From Plantactinospora sp. BC1 (GTDB taxonomy: Bacteria; Actinomycetota; Actinomycetes; Mycobacteriales; Micromonosporaceae), in NCBI RefSeq assembly GCF_003030345.1, contig NZ_CP028158.1:6076001-6140000 (forward strand): 64,000 nucleotides of DNA, written 5' to 3'. The notes under the pieces were generated by a model, which did not search any database, was not told the origin of the DNA, and was given only the letters and a program-made list of their open reading frames with translations. A program made the position numbers and the translations under genes. Position 1 is the stretch's first letter. Every line of letters begins with the position of its first letter. Of this stretch, positions 7,386 through 15,506 are shown piece by piece.

Positions 7386-7550
7386 TCATGACCGGCTGCG
7401 CGACTGAGGTCGTCCAAGCGCACCGCCGATCTTGTCATTGATCGTCTCGTCTCCCCCGTCAATCCAGTTCGCGTACACCCACGGCCGCGCCTTCCGAGCC
7501 GCGCGCTGCCGATCTCCCAGATCTGGACTTCGCAGCTCTTCACGCGGCAT
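7386..7550 (-). CDS. Small hypothetical protein
   Basis: 54 residues from ATG 7550, preceded by GGGAG at a good distance. Basic N-terminal half (MPREELRSPDLGDRQRAARK), then PWVYANWIDGGDETINDKIG. It lies 53 nt downstream of the 129-residue hypothetical gene in the same direction and may be co-transcribed. No family recognised; it borders a transposase relic and could be a fragment. Confidence 0.4.
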   Translation of the reverse strand: MPREELRSPDLGDRQRAARKARPWVYANWIDGGDETINDKIGGALGRPQSRSRS

Positions 7551-7603
7551 CACACTCCCGCCGGACACCTCTCCCGCATCGCGTTCCGGAGCCAACGGCG
7601 ACG

Positions 7604-7993
7604 TTACATGCCCTCAGCCATCAGGTGCGTTCGACGCTGGATCGCGAGACAAGCAACGAGGCGGGAGCCGCCGGGCGCTAAGAAGAACCAGTAAGACCAC
7701 CGCAACTCCGGCCCGGCTACCCGTCCAAGCTGCAACTCATCCAGATCCGTCACGGCCATCCGGCTTACCGCCTCCGCAGAGCCCATCGTGCGGACGCCTC
7801 GTGCACGGGTGTGACGCTCCCGGCGCCTGTAGATCCGCAGAAGATCCCCGGCCGACGCCACGCCCTCGAAGATCCTCAGGTCCGCACCGGCCCGAAGCGC
7901 CGCGCGGCAGGACTCGTACGCCTCGCCTGTCTCCGCGTCGAGAAGCGCGGTCAGCCCCGCACGGTCCACTCGGTCATCCTGCCTCCCGAACAC
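7604..7993 (-). CDS. Hypothetical protein
   Basis: 129 residues from GTG 7993. Soluble, with TALLDAETGEAYESCRAALR near the N-terminus, the basic stretch LLRIYRRRERHTRARG mid-way, and ELRWSYWFFLAPGGSRLVA toward the C-terminus. No recognised domain. Located between the transposase relic and the left attachment site, i.e. probably host sequence just outside the integrated element. Confidence 0.5.
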   Translation of the reverse strand: MFGRQDDRVDRAGLTALLDAETGEAYESCRAALRAGADLRIFEGVASAGDLLRIYRRRERHTRARGVRTMGSAEAVSRMAVTDLDELQLGRVAGPELRWSYWFFLAPGGSRLVACLAIQRRTHLMAEGM

Positions 7994-8146
7994 CGACAGG
8001 CGCGAAACAGTTCCGGCCCGGACGCGAACAGGTCCGAACCCAGGGCGGCGGTACGGAAACGGGCGTGGTTGGCCGCCGTCGAACTCCTGGCTTCCGCCTG
8101 TCGCGCCGCCGACCGAGCGCAGGGACCAAGATCACGGGACCGAACA

Positions 8147-8189
8147 AAATCAGCCCCTCACCCGGTTGTCCCAGGTCAGGGGCTGATTT
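8147..8189 (-). terminator. Terminator of the displaced tRNA-Tyr 3' end
   Basis: AAATCAGCCCCT (8147-8158) pairs perfectly with AGGGGCTGATTT (8178-8189); four further pairs with one mismatch extend the stem. On the minus strand it ends in TTTTG. It sits just beyond the left att repeat, where the original tRNA-Tyr transcript ended before the element integrated. Confidence 0.75.
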
Positions 8190-8197
8190 CGCACCGT

Positions 8198-8248
8198 GTG
8201 GCGGGTAGAGGATTCGAACCTCTGTAGCTTTCGCGACGGATTTACAGT
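8198..8248 (-). repeat. attL: 51-bp copy of the tRNA-Tyr 3' half
   Basis: Identical over 51 bp to 24456-24506 within tRNA-Tyr. It runs from the anticodon loop to the discriminator base plus one. The base pairs after the discriminator differ: here the minus strand continues CACGG rather than CCA, so this displaced end does not encode CCA. It is not a functional tRNA because the 5' half is missing. Confidence 0.93.
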
Positions 8249-8409
8249 GCAGGCGTCAAACCGCCTCTGACCAGGTCGGTTGCTCTGTCCTGCCGCCAAC
8301 CTCTCCGTACATTCTCCGAGACACCTTCCACCCTGCGCTCCGACGCCGGTCAGCCGAGCACGTGCCTGGCCGGACTGCACGGCAGTACCAGATCCAGGAG
8401 ACTTCACCT

Positions 8410-8658
8410 GTGACTGCCTTTGAAGTGTGGTTTGAAGACGGACCCGTTGACGGGCGGATGTTGGCTGTCGAGGTGGATGCCTCTGGTCGGTTGCCCGAAG
8501 TCGTCTGTCTACCCCAGACAGGGGCCTACATCGGCGCGAACGACCTTGCTGCGCCACGCGTCGATCATCGCTACCTCCTTAGGCGGGATATAGATCACGA
8601 GGTGACGTACCAGTATCTGGACAGCATGGAACCTCCTAATCACTGCTCACGCCACTGA
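8410..8658 (+). CDS. Hypothetical protein, AICE cargo
   Basis: 82 residues from GTG 8410, with CAGGAG 9-14 nt upstream. Sequence: TAFEVWFEDGPVDGRMLAVE at the N-terminus, a strand-rich middle (LPEVVCLPQTGAYIG) and LRRDIDHEVTYQYLDSM near the end. Acidic, probably a small beta-rich domain. First gene inside the left end of the element. No family recognised. Confidence 0.6.
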   Translation: MTAFEVWFEDGPVDGRMLAVEVDASGRLPEVVCLPQTGAYIGANDLAAPRVDHRYLLRRDIDHEVTYQYLDSMEPPNHCSRH

Positions 8659-8710
8659 CGCCAAGGCGACACAACGCCACACGTGGGCCTAGACCTGGTT
8701 CCATGTACCC

Positions 8711-8947
8711 ATGGTCGGAAAGGTGCTGCCTACCCGCGAGCGCGCCCAGCGCTTCCCCGTGCCTCGGTCGTGGGCGACGACTACGCTTCTGGCGTTGACG
8801 GCTGCAAACCTTGGTGCACTTGCCGTCATCGGGAACAAAAAGGACGTTGCTACACCATACGCTATCGCTCTTGCACTGGCAGTTCTCGCGCTAGCCGCTG
8901 AGTTGATAGACCATGGACGTAGCCTCTGTGTCACCAACCGCATCTGA
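8711..8947 (+). CDS. Small membrane protein, AICE cargo
   Basis: 78 residues from ATG 8711. Two predicted membrane helices: WATTTLLALTAANLGALAVI and PYAIALALAVLALAAELI, joined by a short NKKDV loop. The N-terminus is basic (TRERAQRF). Ends 9 nt before the 260-residue cargo gene, so probably co-transcribed with it. Function unknown; a small two-pass partner would suit a membrane-linked effector or sensor system. Confidence 0.6.
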   Translation: MVGKVLPTRERAQRFPVPRSWATTTLLALTAANLGALAVIGNKKDVATPYAIALALAVLALAAELIDHGRSLCVTNRI

Positions 8948-8956
8948 GGGAGCGGC

Positions 8957-9739
8957 ATGACGGCCGAGAGTGAAACCGGCATAGAGCCACCCTCCGAGCT
9001 TCAAAAGCGATCGGGTGCCGCCTTCGATCGAATCGTAGGCAACTCAGTAAACACAGGCATATCCGCTTGGATCACCGCGACAACAGGATCACCTGAAACG
9101 GGCGCCGCGATCGGCGGGATGCTGGGTCCATTGGCCGAGGAACTCTCCTTCGCTGTCCGCCGAGCAGTGGACTTTCAGCAGGCACGCGGCAGCCAATTGC
9201 TGATAGAAGCAGCGTCGTCGTCAGAGACATCGCTTGACGACCTACTGGATAAACTTGTGAACGACCCAGTTCGACTACAACTCCTTCTTAGATCGCTGGA
9301 GGTCGCCGCGAGAGCCACTACAGATTACAAACTCTCACTAGTGGCTAACCTTTTGGCAACAGGCGCTTTAGCTACAGATAGCGCAGCCGTTGACGAACAG
9401 CTACTCGTGGTGGATGCCCTTGGCGCACTAGAGACTCCACATTTCCGCCTAATGCTTATCCTGAAACACCCGTCTCCGGTTTGGTGGACAAGCCCGGACG
9501 AGCGAAAAGCGTATCGCCAGGCGTGGCCTGAAGCTCGTATCCTGGAGCGAGATGACGGGCTAAGGAACGTCTTAACGGCACTCCTCGCACGGTTACAGAG
9601 CCTGGGTTTAGCCCGCGACGTTAGCTTGACAGCATCACCTGATCCCCTTTGGGAACTCACCACGTTCGGACGACTTAGCGTGAATGCACTCGGAGAGTTC
9701 AACCGCACGAACCACCCGGCCAATCCAACAAAAGAATAG
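8957..9739 (+). CDS. Unknown 260-residue protein, AICE cargo
   Basis: ATG 8957 with GGGAG upstream. The N-terminal ~85 residues contain a Gly/Ala-rich, weakly hydrophobic stretch (TGSPETGAAIGGMLGPLAEE) that could associate with membrane. The rest is helical, with LIEAASSSETSLDDLLDKL, YKLSLVANLLATGALATDSA and a final all-alpha region ending in FGRLSVNALGEFNR. Contains rare TTA codons (e.g. in the stretch encoding LQSLGLARD) and is AT-richer than the host genes. The next gene's ribosome binding site overlaps its stop codon. No domain recognised; an AICE cargo gene of this type may serve phage defence or stress response, but that is only a guess. Confidence 0.72.
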   Translation: MTAESETGIEPPSELQKRSGAAFDRIVGNSVNTGISAWITATTGSPETGAAIGGMLGPLAEELSFAVRRAVDFQQARGSQLLIEAASSSETSLDDLLDKLVNDPVRLQLLLRSLEVAARATTDYKLSLVANLLATGALATDSAAVDEQLLVVDALGALETPHFRLMLILKHPSPVWWTSPDERKAYRQAWPEARILERDDGLRNVLTALLARLQSLGLARDVSLTASPDPLWELTTFGRLSVNALGEFNRTNHPANPTKE

Positions 9740-9746
9740 GAAGACA

Positions 9747-11225
9747 ATGCCAGAGGCCGAGTCCGTAGACGCTACTCCCGAAGAAATCAACGATGCAACT
9801 ACAACGCGCAGCCATCGGATCAATACAGAGAATCTCCTGATACTCACAATAGAGATTGCAGTCAGGAACCTGACCGACAGTCTCGACAAATCAAGGCGAC
9901 TTATCGAGATTTCCGAGAACGAGCGCGAGAACGCGAGACAGTCGATCCTTAGACCCTACATCAGGCGCTTGACGGCACGAGAGCGAGTTAGCATCGAAGC
10001 GACAATCAGCAGGCTTGATAAGTCGCGGGTCGATCGATTAGTCGAACGTCTCACCGCCCTCGTTGAGAAAAAGGGGGTAGAGAAACCAAAGAGGGCCGAC
10101 GATCAGATATACCCCATTTCCACCGAGCAGATACAGGCCGCTACGGCCGAGGAATATATGGAGGTCGAGAAATCAATCTGGGCCGAGATCCAAAGGACAT
10201 ATGCAGACCAGGAGGTACACTTAGGATTCGCCACGCGCTACTATATGATTCTCTCACAGCCAAACCTTACCGAGCACCTCGCCGAGTCGCTTCTATCGAA
10301 AGCCATTTACTCACTCGAAGAATGCGTAGGCGCACTCACCCGATGCATCCTAACTGGCGCCGGAGCAGAAACGTTGGGAGATCTTCCGCCCGTACCCTTC
10401 AAGGTAGTCGAGTCCTACGGCAGCAACTCGTCAACCAATGACATTATGAGATGGGCGGTCGACCGACGAGTCGAAGAGTTTGTTCGGGGAGGACCACAGG
10501 AATGGAGCGAATCTGTCGAACGATGGTGCGGATTCTGCCTGGATCCCGTCTGCGGTAACTGGACACAGATCCGAGAGGCAGTTGCACGGACACGTCTATT
10601 TACCAGAGGAACTGCTCGGCGGGTTGACGGACAATATCTGGCCGAGGTGGAGGGCACCGTCCATGCGAATGTCAAACCATGGGACACCCTCAGGACCGAC
10701 TCTAAGTATCTTCTGTCTCTACTCGACGAAATTGAGGTAGGGGTTTTGTGTCTATCGCTGCGCTGGGCACAACACTTCTTTCCCGATCCAGCGGTTAACG
10801 TTGACTCCTTTCTAGACCGTGCAATCGGCTTCGAGCGCAAGAAGCGATGGCAGTTTGCGCAGATGGTATGCGAAGCGCTTCTTGATACCTTCGTTCACCG
10901 AGATCATCCGGACTTCAACCTTACAACCCTTAACGTATGGTACTGCAAGCAGGAGTTAGGGAGCGAGACCGAGGCAGATCGCCGCGCAATCGACGGGTTT
11001 CAGCCAGACGATGCATACGAGGCGATCGGGAAGGCCGCGTTGTTGCGGGAGTCGGGACAAATTGCTGCCGCAATTCAAACGTACGGACGGACGGTCAAAG
11101 ACCATTCTTGGCTAATCCAGCTTCCGATAATTCAACGATCGCTACATGATCATCCTACCCTCAGGTCCCTGTTCCCGAAGACCAAAACTAGACGTCGAGG
11201 CGCGCGTAGTCGTAATTCTCGCTAG
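9747..11225 (+). CDS. Large unknown protein with N-terminal coiled coil, AICE cargo
   Basis: 492 residues from ATG 9747; AGGAAG immediately upstream overlaps the stop of the preceding gene, which decides this start over ATG 9684. Residues ~25-125 are long charged helices with coiled-coil character (LTDSLDKSRRLIEISENERE and SRVDRLVERLTALVEKK). The middle holds several Trp/Cys motifs (ESVERWCGFCLDPVCGNW). The last ~120 residues look like TPR-type helical pairs (AYEAIGKAALLRESGQIAAA). It ends in a basic tail (KTKTRRRGARSR). TTA codons present. Probably an effector or scaffold acting with the upstream 260-residue protein; no family recognised. Confidence 0.75.
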   Translation: MPEAESVDATPEEINDATTTRSHRINTENLLILTIEIAVRNLTDSLDKSRRLIEISENERENARQSILRPYIRRLTARERVSIEATISRLDKSRVDRLVERLTALVEKKGVEKPKRADDQIYPISTEQIQAATAEEYMEVEKSIWAEIQRTYADQEVHLGFATRYYMILSQPNLTEHLAESLLSKAIYSLEECVGALTRCILTGAGAETLGDLPPVPFKVVESYGSNSSTNDIMRWAVDRRVEEFVRGGPQEWSESVERWCGFCLDPVCGNWTQIREAVARTRLFTRGTARRVDGQYLAEVEGTVHANVKPWDTLRTDSKYLLSLLDEIEVGVLCLSLRWAQHFFPDPAVNVDSFLDRAIGFERKKRWQFAQMVCEALLDTFVHRDHPDFNLTTLNVWYCKQELGSETEADRRAIDGFQPDDAYEAIGKAALLRESGQIAAAIQTYGRTVKDHSWLIQLPIIQRSLHDHPTLRSLFPKTKTRRRGARSRNSR

Positions 11226-11324
11226 CTCGCTCCAAGAACGGTTGCTCGTAGCTACCGACTCGGTGGCGCAGGGCTGGATACATTCGGATAATCATCCGTA
11301 ATCCCTTTCGCCCCACACCACCTC

Positions 11325-11735
11325 TCAAACTGGACGGATCAGCTCTGTCTTGTCGGCTGGATAAATCTCGGTCGTGCCATCCGGGTGGTGCACCTCGATC
11401 AAGGGCACTCCCGCGTCCATGTCGCGTTCGACGCGCTCTGGGTCGGTGGGCATGCGCGCAACTGCCCGTCCACCGGGCGGTAACTCGACCGGCACCCGCT
11501 CGGGCGGTGTCCGCACTCGGGACCGTTCTCCACGTTCGGTGCTGACGAGTCCCTCGCTACGGAGCAGGGCAAGCGCTTGGCGGACAGCATCCCGGCCGAC
11601 GCCGTACTCCTGAGAGAGGGTGACCTCGCTCGGCAGCGGCGCTCCTGCCTCGTACTGCCCAGAGTAGATGCGCTCGCGGATGAGATTCGCGAGCTGGCGG
11701 TACACAGGCGTGTGCGAGCGCCGATCGATCGACAT
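11325..11735 (-). CDS. GntR-family repressor of the AICE
   Basis: 136 residues from ATG 11735. Residues ~8-75 are a GntR winged helix-turn-helix: VYRQLANLIRERIYSGQYEA, PLPSEVTLSQEYGVGRDAVR, then ALLRSEGLVSTERG. The remaining ~60 residues are too short for a UTRA or FadR effector domain; they contain MPTDPERVERDMDAGVPLIE and a DGTTEIYPAD strand, a tail common in small actinobacterial GntR proteins. Divergent from the 158-residue gene over a ~160-bp region with overlapping palindromes, so it probably represses itself and the divergent unit, as KorSA does in pSAM2. Confidence 0.85.
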   Translation of the reverse strand: MSIDRRSHTPVYRQLANLIRERIYSGQYEAGAPLPSEVTLSQEYGVGRDAVRQALALLRSEGLVSTERGERSRVRTPPERVPVELPPGGRAVARMPTDPERVERDMDAGVPLIEVHHPDGTTEIYPADKTELIRPV

Positions 11736-11775
11736 GGACGGCAGCCTTGCTGACAGATACAGCCCTGTGTCCTTG

Positions 11776-11800
11776 TGGCCATATGGCCATAGGGCTATGG
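11776..11800. promoter_or_regulatory. Overlapping palindromes, candidate GntR operator
   Basis: TGGCCATATGGCCA (11776-11789) is a perfect 14-bp palindrome. CCATAGGGCTATGG (11787-11800) is a second dyad (6-bp arms, 2-bp spacer) sharing three bases with it. Both lie 41-65 bp upstream of the GntR repressor start, in the divergent control region. Binding is inferred from symmetry and position. Confidence 0.65.
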
Positions 11801-11896
11801 TCGACGTTACGGAAAGTGCTCATGCTGCGACGCAGATTCGCGCCGGAGCACCCTTCCGTGTGCCCGAGGACCCGGATCAACCGACGGAGAGCAACA

Positions 11897-12373
11897 GTGG
11901 ATCAAGACACGTACACCCCCGACCGGGTGACCAGAAGCGAGCGACGCACGACTAACCAGGTGTCCAGGTCGACCTACGGCTACGACGAGCACAGCCAGCC
12001 ATCCGGACCGCCCAACCGGCGAGGCATCTACGAAGCGGCGAGCCGGACCGTCCCTCCGACACAGGTCGAAGTCTTCGACGTGTTCGAGCCCCTTCCCCGC
12101 AAGGCGCTCGACGCATTCGCCGGCCGCTTCCGAGCAGCGCCGCGATTCGTGCTGCTGATTCCGATCGAGGCGGGCAACCTCGAAGAGGCGGTGAACCTCG
12201 CCGTACTCCTCGGCCGATCCCTGCGCTACATGCCCGAGATGCGTGCCCGAGACGAGCTGGTCATGGACGCTCAGGCCGAGACGTTCCACGATGCGTTCTG
12301 TGACCTCGTGCTCCCCGGCAACCTCGATTGTGCTCGACAGGCCGGGCACCCTGGGAGATGCGAAACTCTGTAA
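11897..12373 (+). CDS. Hypothetical AICE protein
   Basis: 158 residues from GTG 11897, preceded by GGAGAG at 11886-11891. N-terminal ~55 residues polar and disordered-looking; then TQVEVFDVFEPLPRKALDAF, a strand RFVLLIPIEAGNLEEAVNLA, and a C-terminal LDCARQAGHPGRCETL with two Cys and one His. Such a tail recurs in small actinobacterial element proteins. Function unknown; location between the GntR repressor and the triple-GntR protein suggests a regulatory or accessory role. Confidence 0.6.
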   Translation: MDQDTYTPDRVTRSERRTTNQVSRSTYGYDEHSQPSGPPNRRGIYEAASRTVPPTQVEVFDVFEPLPRKALDAFAGRFRAAPRFVLLIPIEAGNLEEAVNLAVLLGRSLRYMPEMRARDELVMDAQAETFHDAFCDLVLPGNLDCARQAGHPGRCETL

Positions 12374-12519
12374 GAGCAGCCAGCCACGGGCCAGAAGTGT
12401 GGGGTACAGAGTTGAGGCCGAGTAAGCGGCTGTCGCAGCCTGAGCCGTGCGGGTAGTTGAAGCGGGTCCGGACGGCGGGGAGACTAGGTCCGTCGTCCGG
12501 ACCAAGGCTAGGGAGGCAC

Positions 12520-13242
12520 GTGGGCGGGCAAGGTGGCAGCGGCATCGGCTTCCGTGAGATTGCACAGGAGCTACGGGAGGCAATCCAGTCCAAGACCCTG
12601 CCTCCCGGCTCGCCCCTCCCCTCTGAGACAGATGTCGTCAAGCGGTGGCGCGTTGCTCGCGTCACCGCACGGCGCGCGCTGGCCGCGCTCGAAGCGGAGA
12701 ACTTGATTGAGACCGTTCCCGGGCGGGGACGGTTCGTACGTGGCCCGGGAGGCACCTCAGAGGAGCGCACCGGGGCGAAGTTCGAGGCGGTTGCGGCTGC
12801 TGTTCGACGGTCGATTGACAGCGGCGCATTTCCGCCCGGCAGTCGTGTTCCGAGCGAAGCTGAGTTGAGTGAACAGTTTCAGTCGTCGGTAGGGACGGTC
12901 CGGCAGGCGTTACGCGCTTTAGAGAGTCGCGGAATCCTCGTCTCCTTACGGGGCAAGGGGAGGTACGTTCCGCAGGATTCGGGGTCTGGTCCGGTTGCCA
13001 CGGATGCCGAACGAATCGCTGCCGAAATTCGTGTCGCTATCGAGCGTGGGGAGTTGGCCGCAGGCGTGGGCCTGCCTGGCGAGATGGAACTAGCGGAAAG
13101 GCACGGAGTGGCACGGGGTACAGTGCGCCGTGCCTTGACGGCCCTGGAGCGCGCCGGATTGATAGAGACTGTCAGAGGGAAGGGGCGCTTCGTGGTCGAG
13201 CAACTTGCGTCACACGCGAACGATGAAGCAAGAGGCTCCTGA
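12520..13242 (+). CDS. Regulator with three tandem GntR-type winged-helix domains
   Basis: 240 residues from GTG 12520 (GGGAGG at 12511-12516). Three successive GntR wHTH units fill the protein: (1) IAQELREAIQSKTLPPGSPL to ETVPGRGRFVR, residues ~14-75; (2) VAAAVRRSIDSGAFPPGSRV to SLRGKGRYV, ~90-150; (3) IAAEIRVAIERGELAAGVGL to ETVRGKGRFVVE, ~165-235. Each has the PSE(A/T)-type recognition entry and a terminal G-x-G-R-(F/Y) wing. There is no effector-binding domain. It could contact extended or multiple operators as a monomer. Overlaps the APH-like gene as TGATG, so the two are translationally coupled. Confidence 0.85.
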   Translation: MGGQGGSGIGFREIAQELREAIQSKTLPPGSPLPSETDVVKRWRVARVTARRALAALEAENLIETVPGRGRFVRGPGGTSEERTGAKFEAVAAAVRRSIDSGAFPPGSRVPSEAELSEQFQSSVGTVRQALRALESRGILVSLRGKGRYVPQDSGSGPVATDAERIAAEIRVAIERGELAAGVGLPGEMELAERHGVARGTVRRALTALERAGLIETVRGKGRFVVEQLASHANDEARGS

Positions 13243-14141
13243 TGGGCGCGTCCGACTCGCCTTTCAGCTCGGACGAGGCGGTAAAGGTTCTAGGCGAGGC
13301 TTGCCGAACGATCGGGGTTTCTACCAAGGACGCAGCGCTGATCCGGCTCGGCGAGAATGCGATCTTCCGCCTTCCCGCTGCGAATTTGATCGTCCGGATC
13401 GCTCGTGGTGTCGATGTTATTGAGGACGCCCGGAAAGAGGTACGCGTATCGGACTGGTTGCGGAATGCCGGGTTGCCCGCGGCCCGGACTGCGGATTTCC
13501 CTCAGCCCATTGTCGCGCTGGACCATCCTGTCACCTTCTGGCATCCGATCGTGGACAGCGGACGTAAGGCGCGTGCCGCCGGGCTAGCAGCCGTCCTGCA
13601 CGAGCTTCACGCTCTGACACCATCGGCGGATCTCAAACTTCCGGCGCTGAACATGTTCGGTCGCGTGCAAGAACGGATTGACCAGGCGTCAGACCTTGAC
13701 CCGAGGGATGTTGATTTTCTTCGGAGACGGCTGGACGAGCTCACCGCCGAATACAGCGGACTCGCCTACTCGTCCCTACCGTGCGCCGTGCACGGGGACG
13801 CTCACGTACAGAATCTCATTGTTGATCCGGCCGGCACCGCCGTGCTGATCGATTTCGAGCGTTTCGCGTTTGGCCACCGGGAAACGGATCTCTCCGTCAC
13901 CGCGACCGAGTATGAGATTGGGTGGCATACCGATCAGGACTACGCCGAGTTCTGCCAGGTTTACGGCTACGACGTGCGGGCCTGGGAGGGGTTTCCCGTG
14001 CTGCGGGGGCTCAATCAGCTCAAGATGACGACATGGCTGATGCAAAACGTCCGTGAGGGGCCAGCGGTTGCCAAGGAGTTCCGAAATCGCTTGGAGACGC
14101 TACGCGACCCCACCTCCCGCCGCCGCTGGGCTCCCTTCTGA
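13242..14141 (+). CDS. APH-like phosphotransferase (kinase) family protein
   Basis: 299 residues from ATG 13242, overlapping the upstream regulator. Kinase-like fold of the aminoglycoside phosphotransferase/choline kinase superfamily: ATP-side strands LIRLGENAIFRLPAANLIVR, catalytic loop AVHGDAHVQNLIVD (Brenner motif HGD...N) and metal-binding IDFERFAFGHRETDL. Family members phosphorylate aminoglycosides, macrolides, homoserine, choline or hydroxyurea; coupling to a GntR-type regulator, seen in many Streptomyces and Micromonospora elements, does not fix the substrate. The 3' end overlaps the convergent XRE/TPR gene by 42 bp. Confidence 0.82.
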   Translation: MGASDSPFSSDEAVKVLGEACRTIGVSTKDAALIRLGENAIFRLPAANLIVRIARGVDVIEDARKEVRVSDWLRNAGLPAARTADFPQPIVALDHPVTFWHPIVDSGRKARAAGLAAVLHELHALTPSADLKLPALNMFGRVQERIDQASDLDPRDVDFLRRRLDELTAEYSGLAYSSLPCAVHGDAHVQNLIVDPAGTAVLIDFERFAFGHRETDLSVTATEYEIGWHTDQDYAEFCQVYGYDVRAWEGFPVLRGLNQLKMTTWLMQNVREGPAVAKEFRNRLETLRDPTSRRRWAPF

Positions 14142-15506
14142 CGGCAAGAGCACTTCGTCCGCAAGGCGCAGGAACGGCACCACCACCGCGCTCGCCTGGT
14201 GTGGCGCAAAGTCGCCGCACAAGTCTCGGATGTAGCGGAGATAGCGCTCTGACTTGAGGCTACCGGCAAGGGTGATGGCCTCGATCCCTGCACCAGCAGC
14301 ACGCTCTAGATCAGACTCATGAATGCAACTCGCGCAGAGGACGAGGCGCATGAAGGCGAGCGTCCGCACATAGGTTGGATCGGATAGAGCTACAGCCTTA
14401 CCGACGAACTCCTGTGTCAGCTTTGGTTTACGGAGATCTCGGAAACAGTGCGCCATCTCCCCGGCTAACTCAGCTTCATCAAAGTAATCGATCCATGGTG
14501 GGTCATCGGCTGAATTACGGCGGCCAAATACGGTCTCTGCCGCAGCAAGCACGGCGGCGCATCCTTTCTCATCGCCTGATCCCGCTAATGCCCGTGCCTC
14601 CATGGACAGCAGCATTGTCATTACCGTTGCGCTGGCAGCGCCCTTTCCGCCCTCTTGCGCGGCTCTCGCCAACTGGGCTGCTTCGGTAAACCGGCCAAGG
14701 TAGTTGGCCTGGTGGCTCAGGTTGGAGAGGATGCGGCTGCCCATCACGCGGTCTTGCCCGGCCTGTGCCAGGCGTAGCGCCTGGATTAGGTACCGCTGCG
14801 CCAGGCCGTGCCGTCCGGCGTCGTACGCGGTCCAACCGAGTAGTTGCGCGACTTCCGAAGCAGCCGAGAAGAGTCGCTTCCCGACGTTTTCGGTGAACCT
14901 CCCGTCCAGCAGCGGCAGCACCTCGGCCGCGAAGTACTGCGCCAGAGCGCTACGGGCGTGTCCTCCGCCGTACTGGAAATCGAGACGCATGAACATCTTG
15001 TTCGTTGCGCAGATGGCCTCAACGTCGGCCATTCCTACTCGACGTGCCGTAGCACCGGTCTCCGGGACCGGTTCGGGGCGAGACAGGAGCCATGGAAGCA
15101 GGGGCGCTGACCAGGCGGCCGGGACGGCTGGTGACGTGAGGACATCAGGCAGGTTCGACAGGTCATGGCGTGCGAGTTCCAGCAGCCGAATCCGTGCTCC
15201 CGCGACATCATCCGGGTACTGAAGCGCGCTTTCGAACGTCGCCATGGGAGATGCCTCCCCCATGCCGATGTCTTCGACGCTGACCCGGAAGCCGCCCTTC
15301 TCCGACAGGGCTTCCGCGATGAATCCGGCCGTCTGCGTGCGAGGCTGCGACCCATCCAGCCATCGCTTGACGGTGACGTGATCGCACTTCAGCTCTGTTC
15401 CGTGCCGCGCGGCAACCGCGCGGACCCGTGCGGCAAGTCCCTTGTTGGAGCAGTTGACTCGGGTCATCACCTCAGCCAAGGACAGGTTCGGCTGAAGTTC
15501 GGGCAC
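14100..15506 (-). CDS. Helix-turn-helix regulator with TPR-like C-terminal domain
   Basis: 468 residues from GTG 15506, chosen because AAGGAGGGG lies 5 nt upstream (an in-frame TTG at 15524 would include that Shine-Dalgarno). N-terminal ~65 residues form an XRE-like HTH: VNCSNKGLAARVRAVAARHG, CDHVTVKRWLDGSQPRTQT. Residues ~150-450 are helical repeats of TPR type (YDAGRHGLAQRYLIQALRLA, ILSNLSHQANYLGRFTEAAQ, CFRDLRKPKLTQEFVGKAVA). Proteins of this architecture regulate development and mobile elements in actinomycetes. Transcribed away from the conjugation genes over a ~280-bp promoter region. Confidence 0.8.
   Translation of the reverse strand: MPELQPNLSLAEVMTRVNCSNKGLAARVRAVAARHGTELKCDHVTVKRWLDGSQPRTQTAGFIAEALSEKGGFRVSVEDIGMGEASPMATFESALQYPDDVAGARIRLLELARHDLSNLPDVLTSPAVPAAWSAPLLPWLLSRPEPVPETGATARRVGMADVEAICATNKMFMRLDFQYGGGHARSALAQYFAAEVLPLLDGRFTENVGKRLFSAASEVAQLLGWTAYDAGRHGLAQRYLIQALRLAQAGQDRVMGSRILSNLSHQANYLGRFTEAAQLARAAQEGGKGAASATVMTMLLSMEARALAGSGDEKGCAAVLAAAETVFGRRNSADDPPWIDYFDEAELAGEMAHCFRDLRKPKLTQEFVGKAVALSDPTYVRTLAFMRLVLCASCIHESDLERAAGAGIEAITLAGSLKSERYLRYIRDLCGDFAPHQASAVVVPFLRLADEVLLPSEGSPAAAGGGVA

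Noticed and set aside
8198-8248. A second tRNA-Tyr gene at the left end
   Set aside because: Only the 3' half is present; there is no acceptor 5' strand or D arm. It is the attachment-site duplicate.
9684-9746. Earlier ATG 9684 for the 492-residue cargo protein
   Set aside because: It would overlap the upstream gene by 56 nt; ATG 9747 has a clear AGGAAG.
13242-14141. Aminoglycoside resistance gene
   Set aside because: Only the general APH fold motifs are visible; nothing identifies an aminoglycoside substrate, so only family membership is claimed.
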